From NCBI GenBank assembly GCA_022826925.1, contig JAJDTX010000027.1, forward strand, positions 22,350 through 86,349: a DNA stretch of 64,000 nucleotides, in the 5' to 3' direction. Position 1 is the stretch's first letter, and every line of letters begins with the position of its first letter. This DNA is from Bryobacterales bacterium. GTDB taxonomy: Bacteria > Acidobacteriota > Terriglobia > Bryobacterales > UBA6623. Under the pieces are notes generated by a model. The model did not search any database. It was not told the DNA's origin and was given only the letters and a program-made list of their open reading frames with translations. The translations under genes were made by a program, and so were the position numbers. Positions 50,655 through 59,252 of this stretch are shown here, one piece after another.

Positions 50655-51617
50655 TCACTTGATCACCACAGTCGAATTCGACTCTTCGTTCACTTCCAGA
50701 CGGAACACGTCGGGTCGTGCGTAGTGTCCGACGACATCAAAATCGTACTTGCCACGTGTGATCTCAGCGATGTCGATCTCCGCAGTGAGGATCCCTTTCT
50801 GGTTGTACAGGGGACCGGCCAGAACGTCCCCTAGCGGGCTGATGATCGCGCTGCCACCCCGCATAAGCACTGTCGACGGATCGTCACCTTGGACAGCGGG
50901 ATAGTCGTTCGGGCAGTCTCCCCGCGTCAGGTACTGGCAGCAGGAAAGCACGAAGCACCGGCCTTCGAGCGCTACGTGGGTCATCGAGGAATGCCAGGTG
51001 TCCCGATCGTCCGCCGTCGGAGCGCAGTACAACTGGATCCCCTTGCCATACATGGCCGTGCGGAGCAGCGGCATGTAGTTCTCCCAGCAGATCACTGCTC
51101 CCAGTCGTCCCAGGGGGGTGTCGTAGACCGGCAGTGTCGAGCCGTCGCCGAACCCCCAGATGACGCGCTCCATCCCGGTCGGCATCAGCTTCCGGTGCTT
51201 ACCTAGGTACTGTCCATCCGGGCTCAGGAAGACGGCGCTGCAGTAGAGCGTGCCGCGTTCGCGCTCGATGACACCCACGACCAAGTAGGTTTCGTTGTCA
51301 CCGGAAATCTCGGCAAGCCGGTCTATCCCAGGTCCCGGTATGTCGACCGCGCTGTCGTGGTAGCGCTGGAAATACTGGCGGCCCTGCGTAGTCCGCCCGC
51401 CCACCCGCGCGCCAAAGTCGAGGCCCTTCGGGTAGGACGACACGAAGGCCTCGGGGAAGACCACTAGTCGAGCGCCTGTCTCCGCAGCCTGCTTCGTCAG
51501 AGAGCCAATCTTGTCGAGCGTCCTGTCCCGGTCAAAGACGACGGGGCAGTCTTGTACGACGGCGGCGACAAAGGGCATCGTGAAGTGTGTGCGGGCGACT
51601 CGATTGGAGATCGCCAT
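50655..51617 (-). CDS. Carbon-nitrogen hydrolase, nitrilase branch
   Basis: 320 residues from the ATG at 51617; an ATG at 51578 (MPFVAAVVQD) is an equally good start. The Glu-Lys-Cys triad is present: E56 in LVVFPEAFVSSYP, K144 in GKHRKLMPTGMERVIWG, and C178 in GAVICWENYMPLL. CWEN with the 'HRKL.PT' block marks true nitrilases or cyanide hydratases rather than amidases. It converts nitriles to acids and ammonia in the cytoplasm. It is flanked by hicAB remnants but has no operon partner; transfer into this site is possible. Confidence 0.92.
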   Translation of the reverse strand: MAISNRVARTHFTMPFVAAVVQDCPVVFDRDRTLDKIGSLTKQAAETGARLVVFPEAFVSSYPKGLDFGARVGGRTTQGRQYFQRYHDSAVDIPGPGIDRLAEISGDNETYLVVGVIERERGTLYCSAVFLSPDGQYLGKHRKLMPTGMERVIWGFGDGSTLPVYDTPLGRLGAVICWENYMPLLRTAMYGKGIQLYCAPTADDRDTWHSSMTHVALEGRCFVLSCCQYLTRGDCPNDYPAVQGDDPSTVLMRGGSAIISPLGDVLAGPLYNQKGILTAEIDIAEITRGKYDFDVVGHYARPDVFRLEVNEESNSTVVIK

Positions 51618-52009
51618 TCTACAGCAGTGAACCCGAACTGCTGGTTCAGCTTCCCGCCCGACTCTGTAATTTTCCCCGCGAGTCTGTACAGGATGTGGCC
51701 GGATGGGGTTAAGCCTCTACTCTGCAAAGGGTTAACACAGATATCGGCCTAGCAGTACCCCACACGTCCCTCCCGCGAAGAGAATCAGCCCATCTTGCAC
51801 GTTTCCGGGAGTAGCGGGGCCTCCCTGGGTGTTCTTGTGGATCGGTTCCCGACGATTCAAGGGCGAAATAGGCAACGAGGAGAAGGGCTCTCCGCTCAGG
51901 CGCACATCAAGTAGGGCCACGGTCCCGTGTGGACATGATCTGTACTTAGCCGGGTGGATTTTATTCGAGCATCCGACTTAAAATCCGAGTGCAAGCGCAG
52001 GGCCGTCGC
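51618..52009. other. Intergenic region between divergent genes
   Basis: About 390 bases between the nitrilase and DUF1553-D starts. A 62-codon minus-strand frame (51732-51920) has some protein character (FSSLPISPLNRREPIHKN; GLILFAGGTCGVLLGRYL) but I cannot assign it. The last 60 bases are AT-richer and probably hold the DUF1553-D promoter. Confidence 0.35.
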
Positions 52010-54217
52010 GTGACCCTTTTCCGATTCTTCATCGCCGTCAGCATGCTCGGAGTCCCCGGGGCACTCGCTCAAGACGATATCGACTTCTTCGAGAAGAAGA
52101 TCCGCCCGGTGCTGGCGGAGCGCTGCTATCAGTGTCATTCCTCCGAAGCCGCCCGCGCGGGAACGCTGATGGGGAAGCTGCAGCTCGACACCCGGGCCGG
52201 TGTCGAGCAGGGCGGGTCCCGGGGGCCCGCCGTCGTGCCGGGACAACCCGACCAGTCGACGCTGATCGAGGCGCTGGAGTACACCAACGGCAACTTGCAA
52301 ATGCCGCCCGGGGGCAAGCTGCCCGACTCGGTCATCGCTGATTTCGTCCAATGGGTGACCCTCGGCGCACCCGACCCGAGGGATGCGCAGGCTGTCGATA
52401 CGGCGGCCATGGATCTCGAAGCAGGACGTCGCCACTGGGCCTTCCGGCCGCTGCGTCCTGTCGATCCGCCTCAGGTGTCGGCGGCGAATCCGGTTGAGGC
52501 CGCGTGGAGTGACTCGCCGATTGATCGTTTCGTTCTCGCCAAGCTGCGCGAGATGCAGTTTCGCCCTTCGCAGGAGGCTGATCGCACCACGCTGATTCGC
52601 CGCGCCTACTTCGACCTGATCGGTCTGCCGCCGGCGCCTGACGAAGTGGAGGCATTCGTCCGAAATTCCTCCGCGGCACCGTTTCGCGAGCTCGTCGACC
52701 GGCTGCTCACCAGCCCGCACTACGGCGAACGGTGGGGACGGCACTGGTTGGACGCCGCTCGCTTTGGCGAGAGCCTCGGAGCGCACGAGCAGGACAACGC
52801 AGTTCGAGAGGAGGCGTATCGCTACCGCGACGCCGTGATTCGCGCGTTCAACGACGACCTGCCTTACGACGAATTCGTCCGGTACCAAGTAGCCGGCGCC
52901 ATGGATAGTCTTCCCGCCGGGCGGCAGGACCTGGGCATGTTCGTGCAGCTTGGAACCAGCCTGAGCAAGACCGACAACCCGAACGATCGCAAGTTTCACC
53001 GCCTCGACGACATGGTATCGGCGACCGGCCAAGCGTTCCTTGCCCTCACGATCGGGTGCGCGCGCTGCCACGACCACAAGATCGACCCGATCACGGCCGA
53101 GGAGTATTACCAGCTGACGGCTGTGTTCTTCGACGAAGCCGAGGTCAAGCCAGACGCAGGCGGCAAGTACGTGCCATTGGAATTGACTACGCCCCATCTT
53201 CTGGCCGCCGGCAGCTGGCGGCGCCCCGTCAAGCCGGTCGAGCCGGGGTTCCTGCGCGTCCTGATGCGGGAGGGTCGCAGCCCAACGGATTGGCGGTCCC
53301 GTCCCGAGGCCGCCAATGGCCTCGAGGAGCAGTCTGAGTCGTCGAAGCTTGGGATGCTCGCGAACTGGCTCACCGATGTCGAGCATGGCGCCGGTGCATT
53401 GCTGGCCCGGGTGATCGTCAATCGTCTCTGGCACCATCATTTCGGGCGCGGCATCGTCAGCACCCCGAACGATTTCGGCAAGCTCGGCACCGAGCCCACG
53501 CACCCCGCTCTGCTGGATTGGCTAGCGTCCCAGCTCATCCGGGAGGGCTGGCAATTGAAACCGATCCACCGGCTGATCATGAACTCTGCCGTGTACAAGC
53601 AGGCGGCCGGCACGAATTTGGCGCAAGCCCGGCACGACGCTTACAACGAGTACCTGTGGCACCGCAGGCCCGTGCGCATGGAAGCGGAAGTCATCCGCGA
53701 TCACATCTTGAGCGTCGCCGGCTCTCTGCGCACGAACTTTTCCGGGCCGAGCACACCCATCGGCGATCGCAAGACCCCCTTCTACGACACGCCCGACACC
53801 TGGCACCGGTCCATCTACCTGATGTCGCCGCGCTTCCACCTCCATCCGGTTCTCAAGATCTTCGACCCGCCTGACAACACGCAAAGCATCGGCCTTCGTG
53901 ACGTCAGCACGACACCGAGCAGCACTGCCTTCATGCTGAACGCGCCGTTCGTGTGGGAGCAGGCGGAACGCTTCGCACAACGGGTGCAGGACAGAGTCGG
54001 AGGCGATCCCGCCCTACAGATCGAGTCGGTATACCGAATTGCTCTTTCTCGGCCACCGACCGCGGAAGAGCGCGAAATCGGCCTGTCGTTTCTCGGTCAA
54101 CGGGGCACTGGCGGGCTGGAGGCAGGCACGGAGGCTGAGTCCATGAACGCCCTGAGCCCGCTGGCGCAATACTGCCATGCCGTCATGGGCCTGAACGAGT
54201 TCATCTACGTTCACTGA
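52010..54217 (+). CDS. Planctomycete-type cytochrome c protein D (PSD1-DUF1549-DUF1553, short form)
   Basis: 735 residues from a GTG at 52010 (MTLFRFFIAVSMLGVPGALA is a good Sec signal); a GTG at 51989 would lengthen the leader. PSD1 haem motif RCYQCHSSE near residue 40, DUF1549 with YGERWGRHWLDAARFGES and a second CxxCH near 350 (GCARCHDHKIDP), DUF1553 with IVNRLWHHHFGRG. It is about 140 residues shorter than copies A and B because the linker between DUF1549 and DUF1553 is compact. It ends HAVMGLNEFIYVH. The expected DUF1501 partner is 1.4 kb downstream, beyond an inserted Uma2 gene. Confidence 0.92.
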   Translation: MTLFRFFIAVSMLGVPGALAQDDIDFFEKKIRPVLAERCYQCHSSEAARAGTLMGKLQLDTRAGVEQGGSRGPAVVPGQPDQSTLIEALEYTNGNLQMPPGGKLPDSVIADFVQWVTLGAPDPRDAQAVDTAAMDLEAGRRHWAFRPLRPVDPPQVSAANPVEAAWSDSPIDRFVLAKLREMQFRPSQEADRTTLIRRAYFDLIGLPPAPDEVEAFVRNSSAAPFRELVDRLLTSPHYGERWGRHWLDAARFGESLGAHEQDNAVREEAYRYRDAVIRAFNDDLPYDEFVRYQVAGAMDSLPAGRQDLGMFVQLGTSLSKTDNPNDRKFHRLDDMVSATGQAFLALTIGCARCHDHKIDPITAEEYYQLTAVFFDEAEVKPDAGGKYVPLELTTPHLLAAGSWRRPVKPVEPGFLRVLMREGRSPTDWRSRPEAANGLEEQSESSKLGMLANWLTDVEHGAGALLARVIVNRLWHHHFGRGIVSTPNDFGKLGTEPTHPALLDWLASQLIREGWQLKPIHRLIMNSAVYKQAAGTNLAQARHDAYNEYLWHRRPVRMEAEVIRDHILSVAGSLRTNFSGPSTPIGDRKTPFYDTPDTWHRSIYLMSPRFHLHPVLKIFDPPDNTQSIGLRDVSTTPSSTAFMLNAPFVWEQAERFAQRVQDRVGGDPALQIESVYRIALSRPPTAEEREIGLSFLGQRGTGGLEAGTEAESMNALSPLAQYCHAVMGLNEFIYVH

Positions 54218-54468
54218 CGGAGCCTGCGGAGCCCGACCGGCCGGCCGGGACCACTGTAGGCTCGTTGGGGCACCCAGCTTGGGCAGGATCTGTACTAGAC
54301 TCCCTGTCTCGGCACCTGCTTGACGATGGAGGCAAGTTTGATCGTAGCGAGCGATTCTCTGCTGGTTTGACGCTCGGCCTCAGCCGCCTGCGCCGAGCGA
54401 ACGGGACGTGATCAGCAGGCCCGAGCCGACTGCGCCCCGGGCGCAATCCCGCCTGCTATCATGCAGCC

Positions 54469-55212
54469 ATGGCCGCTCCCGACGCACTCTTGGAGGCCCT
54501 CACCGACCCGGCCGCGGGACAACCGGTGGAATACCCCTACTCCGACGGCAAGGTCCTGATGGAGACGGACCCGCATGCGCGGTCGATTATCGACATGCGC
54601 GACCAGCTGGATACGCATTTCAAGGCCCGGCAAGACGCCTATGTGGCTGGCAGCATGGCGCTGTACTACCGCCAAGGCGACCCCTCGGCCGTGGTGGCAC
54701 CGGACGTGTTCGTGGTGCTGGGCGCTGTGCACAAGCAGGCGCGCAAGTCGTATCTGCTCTGGGAGGAGGGCGGCGTGGTGCCGAGCTTCGTGGTGGAGGT
54801 GGCGTCGCGATCCACGGGCCGTCGCGACGCGACGAGCAAGCGCGCGACGTACGAGCGGATGGGAGTGCTCGAATACTGGCGCTTCGACCCGCTGGGCGAG
54901 TTGATTGCTGGGCGGCTGGAGGGCTGGCGGCTGACAGGTGGCCGCTACGAGCGGGTGCGGGCTGTGCGAGCGGGTGGCTGGCACCGGAGCGAGGCGCTGG
55001 GGCTGGAGTTGCGGGCCGAGCGCTGGCTGCTGCGCTTCCATGATCCACGGCTGGGGCGGGACATGCTCACGCACGCGGAAACCAGCGAGGCGCTGCGCAA
55101 ACTCGACGGAGTGGTGCGCGAACGCGACGAAGCGGTGCGCGAACGCGACGAAGCGAATCAACGGATCCGCGAGTTGGAAGCGCGACTGCGGTTGTCCGAC
55201 AAGTCTGCGTAG
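54469..55212 (+). CDS. Uma2/DUF820 family endonuclease-fold protein with coiled-coil tail
   Basis: 247 residues. Uma2 core with D79 (VVAPDVFVVLG) and E110 (SFVVEVASRST), followed by YERMGVLEYWRFDP. The C-terminal 45 residues are a charged helix with a duplicated heptad VRERDEA-VRERDEA; the two 21-base units (55114-55134 and 55135-55155) are identical, so this is a recent tandem duplication. It is similar in build to the copy at 12.8 kb. It sits between a DUF1553 gene and its DUF1501 partner, which suggests insertion into that operon. Confidence 0.87.
   Translation: MAAPDALLEALTDPAAGQPVEYPYSDGKVLMETDPHARSIIDMRDQLDTHFKARQDAYVAGSMALYYRQGDPSAVVAPDVFVVLGAVHKQARKSYLLWEEGGVVPSFVVEVASRSTGRRDATSKRATYERMGVLEYWRFDPLGELIAGRLEGWRLTGGRYERVRAVRAGGWHRSEALGLELRAERWLLRFHDPRLGRDMLTHAETSEALRKLDGVVRERDEAVRERDEANQRIRELEARLRLSDKSA
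55114..55155. repeat. Identical 21-base tandem duplication inside the Uma2 gene
   Basis: Two perfect in-frame copies encode VRERDEA twice, extending the coiled coil by one heptad; the unit could expand or contract without a frameshift. Confidence 0.8.
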
Positions 55213-55627
55213 GATTCCAGCCTTCGAAACAGTCTCCGGCCAACCGCGAAGACAACACCGCGCAGGACTTGCTGCTGCAAACTACGGACACGCTTCCCAT
55301 TCAGACGACAATGGTTTCAAGCCACGCTTCGAAGCAGTGGTTCGGTCTGCGGCAACGGAGGCCGCCACCCACGACATCCCTCTCTCTCGATGCTGCGCAG
55401 GAGGTTGAGTCGGAATTTGGGATCTCAACGCCTGTTTAGTCTGAAGGGGCCTCGCTAGGTGCGCGTCCGGCATGTACGGTGTCAGGGCTCCCTATACAGC
55501 TCGGGCTGAATCCTAGCCCCCCCTCACGGGAAGCAGTGAGGGATACCCCTCGTGGGTGCCCGCTTCGGCCCAAACCGGAGCTAATCCATCAAGAGAAGGG
55601 GACAGTTACCCCCTATCTCCGGTACAA
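55213..55627. other. Intergenic region with structured, possibly mobile-element-derived sequence
   Basis: About 415 bases without a gene. Bases 55455-55495 (GGTGCGCGTCCGGCATGTAC then GGTG) recall the 3' end of group II introns, and 55598-55620 (GGGGACAGTTACCCC) resembles motifs found near REP-associated transposases. CCCCCTCACGGGAAG and GTGAGGG nearby can form a hairpin. No reverse transcriptase or transposase is present, so these are at best remnants. Confidence 0.3.
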
Positions 55628-55675
55628 TGCTGCCAAGCCCTCACCGGCTTGAGCGAGTTCATGCATGTCGATTGA
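55628..55675 (+). pseudogene. DUF1553 C-terminal tail remnant fused in front of DUF1501-D
   Basis: In the frame ending at TGA 55673-55675 the sequence reads CCQALTGLSEFMHVD-stop. Copy D of DUF1553 ends YCHAVMGLNEFIYVH, and [CH]-x-A-[LV]-x-G-x-x-EF-[IML]-x-V is the family's C-terminal signature. The tail overlaps the DUF1501-D ATG (55665) by 11 bases. It is the scar of a deleted, or recombined, DUF1553 gene that once preceded this DUF1501. Confidence 0.75.
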
Positions 55676-57125
55676 CGCAGGCTATGAAACTCGACCGGTT
55701 GGCGGGGACCGCCGTGGGTTCCTCAAGGAACTCGGGCTGGGCGGCATCGCTCTGGCCAGCCTGCTCGCGGACCAGACGGCGAGCGGTGCGGCGGCTGACA
55801 GCAGCGAGCCCCTTGCGCCCACGAAGCCGCACTTCGCTCCCAAGGCCAAGAACGTCATCTTCCTCTTCATGGTCGGTGGCGCGAGCCAGCTTGAGACGTT
55901 CGATCACAAGCCGCTCCTGAAAAAGTACGCCGGAAAACTGGCGCGAGAAATTTTCTCCAAAGAAGACCTAGAAGGCCTGAACCCGGAGAAGACGTATACC
56001 CATACGCGCATCGTTCCGCCAGCGTTCTCCTTCAAGCGCTACGGCCAGAGCGGCGCGTGGGTCAGCGAGATCTTCCCGCACCTGACGCAAGTGGTCGACG
56101 ACATCGCGTTCATCAACTCGATGCACACCGACTCGGCAATCCACTCCACCGCCCAGATCCTCATGCACACGGGCTATTCCAGGCAGGGCCATCCCAGTCT
56201 TGGCTCGTGGGTGACCTACGGACTGGGCACGGAGAACCGGAACATGCCGGGATTCGTGGTGATGACGGACGGCCGACCGTCCGGTGGGCGCGCGCTTCAC
56301 GATGCCGGGTTCCTGCCGGGCATCCACCAGGCCACGCTGGCGGACGTCAAGCCCGGCAACCCGCCGGTGCCGCACATCACTGCACCGGCATTTCTCAGCC
56401 GAGACCAGCAGGGCAAGCAGTTGGATCTGGTGCGGAAGTTGAATCAGATCCATCGCGACACGCACCGCACGCAGCCCGAGCTCGACGCGCGCATCGCCGC
56501 ATTCGAGACGGCGTTTCGCATGCAGATGGAAGCACCGGAGCTCTTCGATATCCGTACCGAGCCGGACTCGGTGAAGGCGCTCTACGGCGATACCGAGTTC
56601 GGGAGGAAGTGCCTCACAGCGCGACGGATGGTGGAGGGCGGAGTCCGGTTCGTGGAGATTCTCGACGGCGCCCAAGGGCGGCGATGGGACGCGCACGGCA
56701 ACCGCGGCGGGCTCATCAACAACCACCGCACGAACGCGGCCCGCACCGATCAAGGCATCACGGCCCTCATCATGGATCTGAAGTCACGGGGCCTGCTGGA
56801 CGAGACCCTCGTCGTCTGGGCCACAGAGTTCGGTCGAACGCCAATGGAGGAGTCGCGCAAGGAGGAATCCCTAGGCCGCGGCCATCACCACTTCGGCTTT
56901 TCCATGTGGATGGCGGGCGGCGGCGTCAAACCAGGGATCACCCACGGCGCCACCGACGAGCTCGGCATGCACGCCGTCAAGGGCCGCGTCTCGCATCACG
57001 ACCTCCATGCCACCATCCTCCACCTGCTGGGCCTGGACCACGAGCGGCTCACCTTCCGCCACAATAGCCGCGACTTCCGCCTGACCGACGTCTACGGCAA
57101 TGTCGTGCACGAGCTCATTGCCTGA
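55665..57125 (+). CDS. DUF1501 protein D, Tat-type leader
   Basis: 486 residues. Leader GGDRRGFLKELGLGGIALAS is Tat-like. Core blocks: VIFLFMVGGASQLETFDHKP, STAQILMHTGYSRQG, MPGFVVMTDGRPSGG, LVVWATEFGRTPM, GHHHFGFSMWMAGGG and terminal SRDFRLTDVYG. Its ATG overlaps the tail of a vanished DUF1553 gene. It is likely still the functional partner of DUF1553-D if transcription crosses the inserted Uma2 gene, or it may have its own promoter in the intergenic region. Confidence 0.92.
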   Translation: MSIDAGYETRPVGGDRRGFLKELGLGGIALASLLADQTASGAAADSSEPLAPTKPHFAPKAKNVIFLFMVGGASQLETFDHKPLLKKYAGKLAREIFSKEDLEGLNPEKTYTHTRIVPPAFSFKRYGQSGAWVSEIFPHLTQVVDDIAFINSMHTDSAIHSTAQILMHTGYSRQGHPSLGSWVTYGLGTENRNMPGFVVMTDGRPSGGRALHDAGFLPGIHQATLADVKPGNPPVPHITAPAFLSRDQQGKQLDLVRKLNQIHRDTHRTQPELDARIAAFETAFRMQMEAPELFDIRTEPDSVKALYGDTEFGRKCLTARRMVEGGVRFVEILDGAQGRRWDAHGNRGGLINNHRTNAARTDQGITALIMDLKSRGLLDETLVVWATEFGRTPMEESRKEESLGRGHHHFGFSMWMAGGGVKPGITHGATDELGMHAVKGRVSHHDLHATILHLLGLDHERLTFRHNSRDFRLTDVYGNVVHELIA

Positions 57126-57445
57126 TAGCGCCCTGTCAAGGTGATCCTGGCCTGACAATACGGGGCTGGCTTCCGATGCGGCTCACTCTCACCTGAATGT
57201 TCGCTTGCCGATCCACTGGCTGAAACGGCGAAACGCAAGGTCGAACTCGGCCCGGATGTCCTCCGGCGCCAAGAGCCGAACGCAGGTCTTCAGGCCGGTT
57301 CGTGTCCGGGAGCGCCAAGAAACAGCGTGGCCGCCGCGCCGAATGTCTGAATCCGTGCACTGGGCGGCAGAGCGCCGACCTCGACGGCAGCTAGGTCAGT
57401 GCCAACGACGCTGGGCAGTTCGCCGACCAGCCGCCAGGGCAGCGA
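57126..57445. other. Intergenic region between convergent genes
   Basis: About 320 bases. A short minus-strand stretch (57195-57300) reads LAPEDIRAEFDLAFRRFSQW then a stop soon after; it looks like the end of a lost gene but cannot be assigned. No terminator was recognised. Confidence 0.3.
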
Positions 57446-58228
57446 TCACAATTTCTTGAGCAGATCCCGCAGCTCGGATCTCGGGTCCGGGTTAGGCGCT
57501 CGGTCCGGCGTCTCAAGATATCGTTCAGCCAGCTTGCGCGCTTCCGGATAGCGGGATTTCCGTTCCGCGAGGATCCATGCAGTCGCAGCGGCCCGCCAGA
57601 CCTTGGGCTCGTCCGGATGACGCGAGAATGCCAAGTCGAAGAGCTCGTCGCTTTCCTCGTACGCGCCGCGCCGGGCGAGGAAACCGGCCTGCTTCAACAA
57701 GGGCCTCATGCCTTCCGGGTTCAGTCTCCTTGCCTCCTCGAAGTGCTCGGCGGCGGTCTCGAATTCACCCATGGCCTCGTAATAGGTTCCGAGGGCCTCC
57801 GTGCCTCGCGCTGCATCAACGGCGCGAAGCCGGATCGCAAGTTCCTTGGCCTCGGCTTTGCTGCCTCCGACCAGCCCGGGGGCTTCCAGATGGAAGCCCT
57901 GGAGAGCGTCGTAGGCGTCAAGGTTGGTTTCATCCAACTCGATGGAGCGCTCCATTTCGCGGCGCATCCGGCGAACAAGAGGCGCCGCCGCAAGCTTTCG
58001 CAATCCGGTCATCCTCTCGGCGCGCCGTCCCATGGCCAAGGCCAACCAAAGCGAGAACTTCGAGCTTTCGGGATCCTGCTCGACGGCTCGCTCGAACACC
58101 TCCTGCGCCTGGCGGAAATCTTCCGCCGAGAAGTGGCGGACACCCTCCTTCCAGTTGTCCTCGCCGGGACCGCTGGCCGCGAGCGCAAGGGCGCCAGCTA
58201 TAAGGAACAGAGCGATTCTTCGAGTCAT
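57446..58228 (-). CDS. Secreted TPR-repeat protein
   Basis: 260 residues with a Sec signal (MTRRIALFLIAGALALAASG). TPR-like helix pairs cover the rest: WKEGVRHFSAEDFRQAQEVF, ALGTYYEAMGEFETAAEHFE, LKQAGFLARRGAYEESDELF and WILAERKSRYPEARKLAERY. It probably acts as a periplasmic scaffold. It converges on DUF1501-D. The substrate or partner is unknown. Confidence 0.87.
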   Translation of the reverse strand: MTRRIALFLIAGALALAASGPGEDNWKEGVRHFSAEDFRQAQEVFERAVEQDPESSKFSLWLALAMGRRAERMTGLRKLAAAPLVRRMRREMERSIELDETNLDAYDALQGFHLEAPGLVGGSKAEAKELAIRLRAVDAARGTEALGTYYEAMGEFETAAEHFEEARRLNPEGMRPLLKQAGFLARRGAYEESDELFDLAFSRHPDEPKVWRAAATAWILAERKSRYPEARKLAERYLETPDRAPNPDPRSELRDLLKKL

Positions 58229-58559
58229 GAGTCCAGAGCGACCGTCGGCTTGATTCCAGTCCGCCGTGATTCGGGCAGCGCGGCTCCTACTAGTAAACCA
58301 GCTTCGGAAAGGCCTGAGCGAGAGCGTACAGAGTTGTGCGAGTCGTGTGGGGATGGAGCTTTCTCCGTCCTGAGGTGCTATTGGGCTTGGAGCCCGATCC
58401 GGTTTTCATGCCAATCGGGAAGAATCGCGATGGCAGCCGGGACGGCAGCCGATACACGGTCGAAGCACGCGAGCAGTCGCGGTGACGCACTCCCGCCGCC
58501 AGACTGCCTGGAATCAATGCACTCCTAGATCGTGCATTTGGCCGGGCACCGAAAGCCAG
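58229..58559. other. Intergenic region, no gene recognised
   Basis: About 330 bases upstream of the TPR gene. I see no gene or clear signal apart from the expected promoter of the TPR gene near 58230-58290. Confidence 0.35.
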
Positions 58560-58760
58560 GGGCTTTGGTTGCCTAGCACAAGCTGGGAAGGAGGCGTCCG
58601 AATCCGTCGCAGCGATTTCTCGCCGTAGCCTGACGGACGCCAACGATTAGAACGAACGGCCATAGTAGCCGCCCCCCTGCCAGACGTCACAAGGGCCAAG
58701 GATCGCGCCGCCCGAGATCTGCTCCGATGGGAAAGGCAACCGATACCCGCGGTTGCACCG
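58560..58760 (-). pseudogene. Possible formylglycine-generating-enzyme-like (SUMF1) remnant
   Basis: One minus-strand frame reads NRGYRLPFPSEQISGGAIL, then CDVWQGGGYYGRSF-stop-SLASVRLRR, then SFPACARQP. SUMF1-type proteins have GYRLPTEAEWE, later V.RGGSW.....LRSA.R, and end GFR.AR. The order fits with an internal deletion and a TAA. The similarity is weak and the call is tentative; it would matter because the sulfatases need such an enzyme. Confidence 0.3.
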
Positions 58761-58868
58761 CTCTTGCGACGGGTGTCCACGGTCCGCCAGCATGGAGGCA
58801 AGGCGGGTAGCATCGTGCGCGAAGATGAGTCAGAGGCCTCCATCGGCTTCTGCTCCGGTTCGACTGAG

Positions 58869-58984
58869 TTCGGGCATCCGGACAAACTTGGACGGATCAC
58901 CATAAGGCACCCTGCGAGGAGATTCCCGTCGGTGCTCTGTGCAACATCTACCGACAAGCCAACTGGAAACGGGAGGATCGCTGA
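58869..58984 (+). pseudogene. hicA toxin remnant with frameshift
   Basis: One frame gives FGHPDKLGRITI (HicA: F.HPDKPGRVT[VI]), then a second frame gives HKAPCEEIPVGALCNIYRQA and NWKREDR-stop at 58982-58984. This corresponds to the HicA C-terminal half with a frameshift in the middle. The N-terminal part with the catalytic region is degraded. The stop lies one base before the hicB ATG. Confidence 0.65.
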
Positions 58985-58985
58985 C

Positions 58986-59252
58986 ATGCAATACGCGGTT
59001 GTGATTCACAAAGATGTCGAGAGCGTTTACGGAGTCACCGTACCGGACCTGCCGGGCTGTTTTTCGTCCGGCGATACGTTTGAGGAAGCCATCGAATCTG
59101 CTCACGAGGCCATCTCCTGCCATCTAGAGGGACTGTTGATGGACGGAGAACCCATACCTCCAAGGGAATCGCCCGAAGCGCACCAAGCAAGCGAGCATTA
59201 CAAGGGTGGTATCTGGGCGTTCGTGAATGTCGATGTCTCCAAGCTGGAGTAA
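58986..59252 (+). CDS. hicB: HicB family antitoxin, N-terminal domain (frameshifted gene)
   Basis: 88 residues from the ATG at 58986, which has a GGGAGG site 14 bases upstream. The HicB core is intact: MQYAVVIHKDVESVYGVTVP, DLPGCFSSGDTFEEAIESAH, EAISCHLEGLLMDGEPIP. It ends VNVDVSKLE-stop. In full-length homologues, VDVSKL is followed by a ribbon-helix-helix DNA-binding tail; that tail is present downstream but one base out of frame (59248-59394). The protein can perhaps still bind a toxin but should not bind DNA. Confidence 0.85.
   Translation: MQYAVVIHKDVESVYGVTVPDLPGCFSSGDTFEEAIESAHEAISCHLEGLLMDGEPIPPRESPEAHQASEHYKGGIWAFVNVDVSKLE

Noticed and set aside
51732..51920. 62-codon minus-strand frame upstream of DUF1553-D
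   Set aside because: Some protein-like segments but no family resemblance, no ribosome-binding site and it is too short to support.
51896..53503. 535-codon minus-strand frame opposite DUF1553-D
   Set aside because: Lies antisense to a gene with clear domains and haem motifs; its translation has no domain features.
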